Of a stretch of 64,000 nt of DNA, positions 59,734-64,000 are shown in pieces. The stretch's first letter is position 1; each line of letters begins with the position of its first letter. Source of the stretch: Candidatus Limiplasma pullicola (GTDB taxonomy: Bacteria; Bacillota; Clostridia; Christensenellales; Aristaeellaceae); contig DVIV01000030.1 in the NCBI GenBank assembly GCA_018710985.1, positions 1-64,000 on the forward strand, read 5' to 3'. The notes under the pieces are model-generated. The model was not told the origin of the DNA. It searched no databases and saw nothing but the letters and a program-made list of their open reading frames with translations. A program made the position numbers and the translations under genes.

Positions 59734-61479
59734 ATGGAAACCTCCAAGACCAATTTTATCTGGGACGCCGTACAGGAAGATTTACGGAGCGGGCGCTATC
59801 AAAGCGTGCGCACGCGCTTTCCTCCCGAGCCCAACGGCTACCTGCACATTGGCCACTGCAAGGCGCTGGTGGCGGACTTTCTGACCGCCGAGCGCTTTGG
59901 CGGCGTGACCAACCTGCGCTTTGACGATACCAACCCCGCCAAGGAGGAAACCGAGTACGTGGACGGCATCATGGCCGATATCCACTGGCTGGGCTTCGAC
60001 TGGAAGGGCGGGCTGTATTTCGCCAGCGAATACTATCAGCAGTGCTACGACATCGCCGTGGACTGGATTAGGCGCGGGCTTGCGTATGTGTGCGAGCTTT
60101 CGCCCGAGGAGGTGCGCCTCTACCGCGGCACCCTCACCCAGCCGGGCAAGAACAGCCCCTACCGGGACCGTCCCGTGGAGGAGAGCCTGCGCCTGTTTGA
60201 GGAGATGAAGGCGGGCAAGCATCCCGAGGGCAGCATGATCCTGCGCATGAAGATCGACATGGCCAGCCCCAACATCAACATGCGCGACCCCGCCATGTAC
60301 CGCATTCTCTTCAAGGAGCACCACCGCACGGGCAAGACATGGTGCATCTACCCCATGTACGACTTTGCCCATCCCATCGGCGACGCGCTGGAGGGCATCA
60401 CCCACAGCCTGTGCTCGCTGGAATATGAGGACCATCGCCCCCTGTATGACTGGGTGGTGGAGCACGCGTCCAACATGCTGCCCTCCCGCCCCCGGCAGAT
60501 CGAATTCAGCCGCCTGAACCTGACCCGCACCATCATGTCCAAGCGCTACCTGCGCATGCTGGTGGAGGGCGGCTATGTGTCCGGCTGGGACGATCCCCGG
60601 ATGCCCACGCTGTGCGCCATGCGCCGCCGGGGCTACACGCCGGAGAGCATCCGCGACTTCATCGACCGCATCGGCGTGGCCAAGGCCGACAGCACCGTCG
60701 ATTTGGCCCTGCTGGAGCACTGCGTGCGCGAGGATCTGGGCGAGAAGGTGCCCCGCGCCATGGCGGTGCTCCGGCCCCTCAAGGTGATCCTGACCAACTG
60801 GCCCCAGGACAGGCGCGACGAGCTGGAGATGGAAAACCATCCCAACCATCCTGAAATGGGCACGCACAAGACCGTGCTCACCCGCGAGATCTACGTCGAG
60901 CGCGAGGACTTCATGGAGAACCCGCCCAGGAAGTACTTCCGCCTGTTCCCCGGCAACGAGGTGCGCCTCAAGGGCGCCTACATCATCCGCTGCGACGGGT
61001 GCGAAAAGGACGCCGAGGGCAATGTGACCGCGGTTTTGTGCACCGTGGACATGGACACCCGCAACGGCACCGAGGGCGCAAACCGCAAGGTCAAGGGCAC
61101 GCTGCACTGGGTCAGCGCCGAGGACTGCATTCCCGTGGAGGCGCGCCTCTATGAGCCGCTGCTCATGGACGAGGATGCGCTTGCCAAAGAGGAGGCCGAG
61201 GCTGACGCGGAGGCGCAGGCCGAAGCCGAAGGCGTCGAGGCGGCGCCGGTGAGCAGCGCGGCGCTCAAGACCGATTTCCTCAAGAAACTCAACCCCGACA
61301 GCCTTGAGGTCTGCCGCGGCTATGCCGAGCGGTTCCTTGGGAACGCGCAGGTGGGCGATACGTTCCAGTTCCTGCGGATGGGCTATTTCTGCAAGGACCC
61401 CGACTCCACGGATGCCCTGCCCGTGTTCAATCGCGTGGTGGGACTCAAGGACAGCTTTGCCAGGCAGGTGAAGGGATAA
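59734..61479 (+). CDS. glnS: Glutaminyl-tRNA synthetase
   Basis: 581 residues. RFPPEPNGYLHIGHCKAL has the HIGH motif and IMSKRYLR the KMSKS variant; RFDDTNPAKEETEYVD, VCELSPEEVRLYRGTL and the C-terminal beta-barrel (DRFEFL- and YFCKDPDS-type segments) show GlnRS and not GluRS. A ribosome binding site GGAAAGGAAGG precedes the ATG at 59734. An Ala/Glu-rich insertion (AEADAEAQAEAEGVEAAP, near 520-540) is low-complexity. Its own promoter precedes it. A gene for GluRS lies 1.8 kb further on. Confidence 0.96.
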   Translation: METSKTNFIWDAVQEDLRSGRYQSVRTRFPPEPNGYLHIGHCKALVADFLTAERFGGVTNLRFDDTNPAKEETEYVDGIMADIHWLGFDWKGGLYFASEYYQQCYDIAVDWIRRGLAYVCELSPEEVRLYRGTLTQPGKNSPYRDRPVEESLRLFEEMKAGKHPEGSMILRMKIDMASPNINMRDPAMYRILFKEHHRTGKTWCIYPMYDFAHPIGDALEGITHSLCSLEYEDHRPLYDWVVEHASNMLPSRPRQIEFSRLNLTRTIMSKRYLRMLVEGGYVSGWDDPRMPTLCAMRRRGYTPESIRDFIDRIGVAKADSTVDLALLEHCVREDLGEKVPRAMAVLRPLKVILTNWPQDRRDELEMENHPNHPEMGTHKTVLTREIYVEREDFMENPPRKYFRLFPGNEVRLKGAYIIRCDGCEKDAEGNVTAVLCTVDMDTRNGTEGANRKVKGTLHWVSAEDCIPVEARLYEPLLMDEDALAKEEAEADAEAQAEAEGVEAAPVSSAALKTDFLKKLNPDSLEVCRGYAERFLGNAQVGDTFQFLRMGYFCKDPDSTDALPVFNRVVGLKDSFARQVKG

Positions 61480-61507
61480 AGGGCAGGACCCGGCTTAACG
61501 GGCGATC

Positions 61508-61543
61508 AAAGGGGGCTGTTTCCGAAAGAAACAGCCCCCCTTT
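61508..61543. terminator. Terminator after glnS, bidirectional
   Basis: AAAGGGGGCTGTTTC (61508-61522) pairs with GAAACAGCCCCCCTTT (61528-61543), with a CGAAA loop region. It separates glnS from the convergent membrane protein gene. Confidence 0.82.
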
Positions 61544-61597
61544 GTCTGTGGGAAAAGGCCGCCGCCGGCGGGCTTTGCGAGCTTTTTTAACACATCC

Positions 61598-63088
61598 CTA
61601 TCGCCTGCGCACCTTGGCGGCAAGGGAACGGATGCCCAAAACCGCAGCCAGGATAAAGACGGGAACGTTGGCATAGAGGTAACGGGCGCGGCATTCAAAC
61701 AGCATCACCATCGCCATCACGCCCAGCAGGCAAAGCCACAGGGTCATGCTGTCACGGTCCGCTTTGGTGAAGGCATAGAGCAGGCACCCACCCAAGACGC
61801 CAAGCCATACGGCCTGCAGCGCCGTGCTCCAGAGAAGCTCGTGTTCCGTGGGAAAAACGGGTCCGCCGCCAACGGAAAAGCGCTCACCGCCGTCCATTTT
61901 CCAGGCAAAGGTTCCGTCATTGAAATTGACCAGCGCCTTTTTGGCGGCGTGGAGCGCCAGGCCGCCCGGCCCCATCCACAGGATGCGGTGCAGTGCAAGG
62001 TCAATATTGGCCTTCATCCGCTCCCAGCGGGTGGGAAAGGACACGGAATAGCTCACGTCCCACCGGTAGTAGCTGCCGTTGGTTTCCTCGTTGAGCCCCA
62101 TCATCAGGAAGTGCGACGCGCCCAACGCTTCCTCCGGCGCGAGCTCAAAGCCGAACAGGGGAGCCAGTCCGCCGATGAGCCCAAAACACACGGCGGCGGT
62201 CAGACACAGCGCCACGCACGCGGCGGCCCAGCGGCGCAGCTTACCGGAAGAACGCCTGCGCCAGGCCGGCAGCACATCGCAGATCAGGCGTGCAAGGACA
62301 ATGGCAATCAGCATGACCGCTCCCTGCGGCTTGACGGCATAGGCCAGCGCGCCCACGCCGCCCAGCAGGGACCAGCGCACCCAGTTCCTGCGAAAGGGAC
62401 GCAGGCTGATGAAGAGCAGCAGCGTGGGAAACAGCAGCGAGAGCGAATCGGAATAGGGCACGATCAGCCAGGGCGACAGGCCGATCAGCACGGCATAGAG
62501 CAGCCATACGGCGTCGGCGGCACCCCTGCTGCCTGTGAGCCGGTGCGCACAGCGCCACAGCAAAACGCCGGTCAGGGTGCTTAAAATGCAGTTGAGAATG
62601 CTGAAAGCTGCGATATCCACCGGAAAGCCGATGGTTTCCCACAGCCCGGTCGCCCTGAGCAGCAGGCTGACCGCGCCGTAAAGATAGACGCTCATGAGGT
62701 TGTTGGGATACATCGAATAATAGTCATGCTGCAGCGCGCCGCCGTTGGCCAGGGCGCGCGTGCTTGCCACGACGCCCGCCACGTCCCAGCCAGCTTCAAA
62801 GAGGTTGTTGAGGCACAGGGCGATCTGCACGCCAAAGAGCACCGCCGCCATCAGGATGCGCGCGACCCTTGCAGCGGCGCCCGGAGAAATCGGCAGAACC
62901 CCTTTGCGGCGCATAAGCGCGGCGATCGCAGCCAGCAAGGCCAGCACTGCTGCATCCAGCGCCAGCAAAGCGGCGTTGCTCAAGGCAAACTCACGCTTGT
63001 AGATATGGTCCAGATGTTCCCAAAACAGCAGCAGCGCAAGGGTAATGCCCATGGCTGACGCATAGACAAGCCGCAGCAGCGCTTTCAT
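61598..63088 (-). CDS. Multi-pass GT-C-type membrane glycosyltransferase-like protein
   Basis: 496 residues, about 12 helices, no soluble C-terminal domain. YSMYPNNLMSVYLYGAVS and WLIVPYSDSLSLLFPTLLLF resemble the first loops of GT39/PMT-type enzymes that use polyprenyl-phosphate sugars. The start at 63088 is ATG; an upstream TTG (63118) is possible and the ribosome binding site AAAGG is 13 bases away, so the start is uncertain. Convergent with glnS, divergent from gltX. Substrate unknown. Confidence 0.72.
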   Translation of the reverse strand: MKALLRLVYASAMGITLALLLFWEHLDHIYKREFALSNAALLALDAAVLALLAAIAALMRRKGVLPISPGAAARVARILMAAVLFGVQIALCLNNLFEAGWDVAGVVASTRALANGGALQHDYYSMYPNNLMSVYLYGAVSLLLRATGLWETIGFPVDIAAFSILNCILSTLTGVLLWRCAHRLTGSRGAADAVWLLYAVLIGLSPWLIVPYSDSLSLLFPTLLLFISLRPFRRNWVRWSLLGGVGALAYAVKPQGAVMLIAIVLARLICDVLPAWRRRSSGKLRRWAAACVALCLTAAVCFGLIGGLAPLFGFELAPEEALGASHFLMMGLNEETNGSYYRWDVSYSVSFPTRWERMKANIDLALHRILWMGPGGLALHAAKKALVNFNDGTFAWKMDGGERFSVGGGPVFPTEHELLWSTALQAVWLGVLGGCLLYAFTKADRDSMTLWLCLLGVMAMVMLFECRARYLYANVPVFILAAVLGIRSLAAKVRRR

Positions 63089-63210
63089 GACTGGACCGCA
63101 TCCTTTCCGCGTTTCCAAAATTAACAGCGGTTGATCAAATGATAAGCATACGAAGCGGGCTTGTCAAGGCGAGCGGGAGAGATGCTGGCAAGACTTGTTG
63201 TCAAAGACCA

Positions 63211-63238
63211 TCGACAAATTCTCGTTTCTGGATATAAT
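63211..63238 (+). promoter_or_regulatory. Promoter of gltX
   Basis: TCGACA (63211-63216), 16 bases, TATAAT (63233-63238). The rest of 63089-63293 holds nothing else that I recognise. Confidence 0.75.
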
Positions 63239-63293
63239 ATATAAGTTGGATGCCTGAAATCCCATTTCTGTTGATCACGAAGGAGGCTCCCCC

Positions 63294-64000
63294 ATGACCG
63301 TACGCACCCGGTTCGCACCCAGCCCCACGGGTTACCTGCATCTGGGCGGACTGCGAACCGCCCTCTACACCTACCTGTTCGCCAAGAAGAACGGGGGCAA
63401 GTTCATCCTGCGCATTGAGGACACCGATCAGGAGCGCGAGGTGCCCGGCGCGGTGGAGCTGATCTACAAGAGCCTGCGCGAGGCGGGCCTGGAATACGAC
63501 GAGGGCCCGGATGTGGGCGGCGACTACGGTCCCTACATCCAGACCCAGCGGCGGGATACCTACCTGCCCTACGCCATGCAGCTGGTGGAAAGCGGCGCGG
63601 CCTACCCGTGCTTCTGCACCAAGGAGGAGCTTCAGGCACGGCGTGACGCGGCCACGGCCCGCGGCGAGCAGTGGAAATACGACAAGCACTGCCTGAACAT
63701 CCCCAAAGACGAGGCCCTGCGCCGCATGCAGAGCGGCGAGCCCTTCGTCATCCGGCAGAACATCCCGCTTACCGGCACAGCCAGCTTTGACGACGCGCTC
63801 TACGGCCATGTCGAGGCCCCCTGCGACACGCTGGACGACAACGTGCTCATCAAGGCCGACGGCCTGCCCACCTACAATTTCGCCAACGTCATCGACGATC
63901 ACCTCATGGGCATCACCCACGTGATGCGCGGCACCGAGTACCTGAGCTCCGCGCCCAAGTACAACCTGCTCTACGAGGCGTTCGGCTGGCAACCGCCCGT
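63294..64000 (+). CDS. gltX: Glutamyl-tRNA synthetase, 5' part (runs off the window)
   Basis: The first 235 residues of Glu[22 protein letters not shown] carries the HIGH variant HLGG, and [10 protein letters not shown] and [15 protein letters not shown] are family-typical; the KMSKS part lies beyond the window. AAGGAGG lies eight bases before the ATG. The frame is open to the window edge, so this is not a truncation in the genome. Confidence 0.95.
   Translation, partial: MTVRTRFAPSPTGYLHLGGLRTALYTYLFAKKNGGKFILRIEDTDQEREVPGAVELIYKSLREAGLEYDEGPDVGGDYGPYIQTQRRDTYLPYAMQLVESGAAYPCFCTKEELQARRDAATARGEQWKYDKHCLNIPKDEALRRMQSGEPFVIRQNIPLTGTASFDDALYGHVEAPCDTLDDNVLIKADGLPTYNFANVIDDHLMGITHVMRGTEYLSSAPKYNLLYEAFGWQPP

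Noticed and set aside
1..64000. Mobile elements, prophage, tRNA or rRNA genes
   Set aside because: No transposase, integrase, structural phage gene, TPsiC-arm-like sequence or rRNA stretch was recognised on either strand.

Overview
The window looks like chromosome of a GC-rich, endospore-forming member of the Clostridia, probably a gut organism. The support is a spo0A gene, a tricistronic GerA-type germination operon, a SipL-like spore morphogenesis protein, a DUF1540 protein, a Gram-positive PolC, strong AAGGAGG ribosome binding sites throughout, and an operon for a GH112 galacto-N-biose/lacto-N-biose phosphorylase with its own sugar ABC importer, which fits growth on mucin or milk glycans. 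No rRNA, tRNA, transposase, integrase, phage gene or CRISPR array was seen. The finer taxonomic position cannot be read from this sequence alone.

Layout. 1-168: a row of hairpins and a terminator. 0.2-7.1 kb (minus): moxR AAA ATPase, DUF58 protein, TgpA-like transglutaminase, HxxxD acyltransferase and a membrane partner, read as one operon from a clear promoter near 7.13 kb. 7.2-9.6 kb: divergent CapA-like phosphoesterase and serine beta-lactamase-fold protein. 9.7-13.4 kb: gerA/gerB/gerC-like operon behind a near-perfect sigma-G promoter. 13.7-19.3 kb: sugar importer, a 58-residue membrane protein and the GH112 phosphorylase. 19.3-22.8 kb (minus): amidohydrolase, asnA, AraC regulator. 22.9-26.3 kb: GNAT and MerR genes facing a YitT-type membrane protein and a radical SAM protein. 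26.4-31.2 kb: spo0A with a 0A box, an MFS-PlsC fusion, and the sipL-like gene behind a sigma-E promoter. 31.3-40.7 kb (minus): Fe-S protein, GNAT, secreted repeat protein, DUF3877-like protein, a GT-C membrane protein and polC. 40.9-44.9 kb: degenerate EAL protein, ispG, a corA-like transporter with a long structured leader, and a FabG-like reductase. 44.9-54.4 kb: cell-surface block (GW-repeat protein, four-domain peptidoglycan-binding protein, DUF1540, queT, a 1387-residue surface protein, an LCP protein). 54.5-64 kb: azlCD, secG, an AGCS symporter, a secreted SH3-like protein, a patatin, glnS, a GT-C membrane protein and the 5' part of gltX.

Three themes stand out. First, sporulation: promoters for the germination operon, the SipL-like gene and the DUF1540 gene match sigma-G, sigma-E and sigma-G consensus at the correct spacing, and spo0A carries an upstream Spo0A box. 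Second, RNA leaders: queT, corA and the secreted repeat protein have 5' leaders that can fold to hide the Shine-Dalgarno sequence or stop transcription, and none obviously matches a riboswitch I can name with certainty. Third, protein oddities: an EAL domain without its metal-binding residues, a PlsC domain fused to a transporter and lacking the HX4D aspartate, a symporter that appears to start at ATT, and small genes (58, 55 and 13 to 33 residues) that are easy to miss. Assignments were made by reading motifs; no database search was run.
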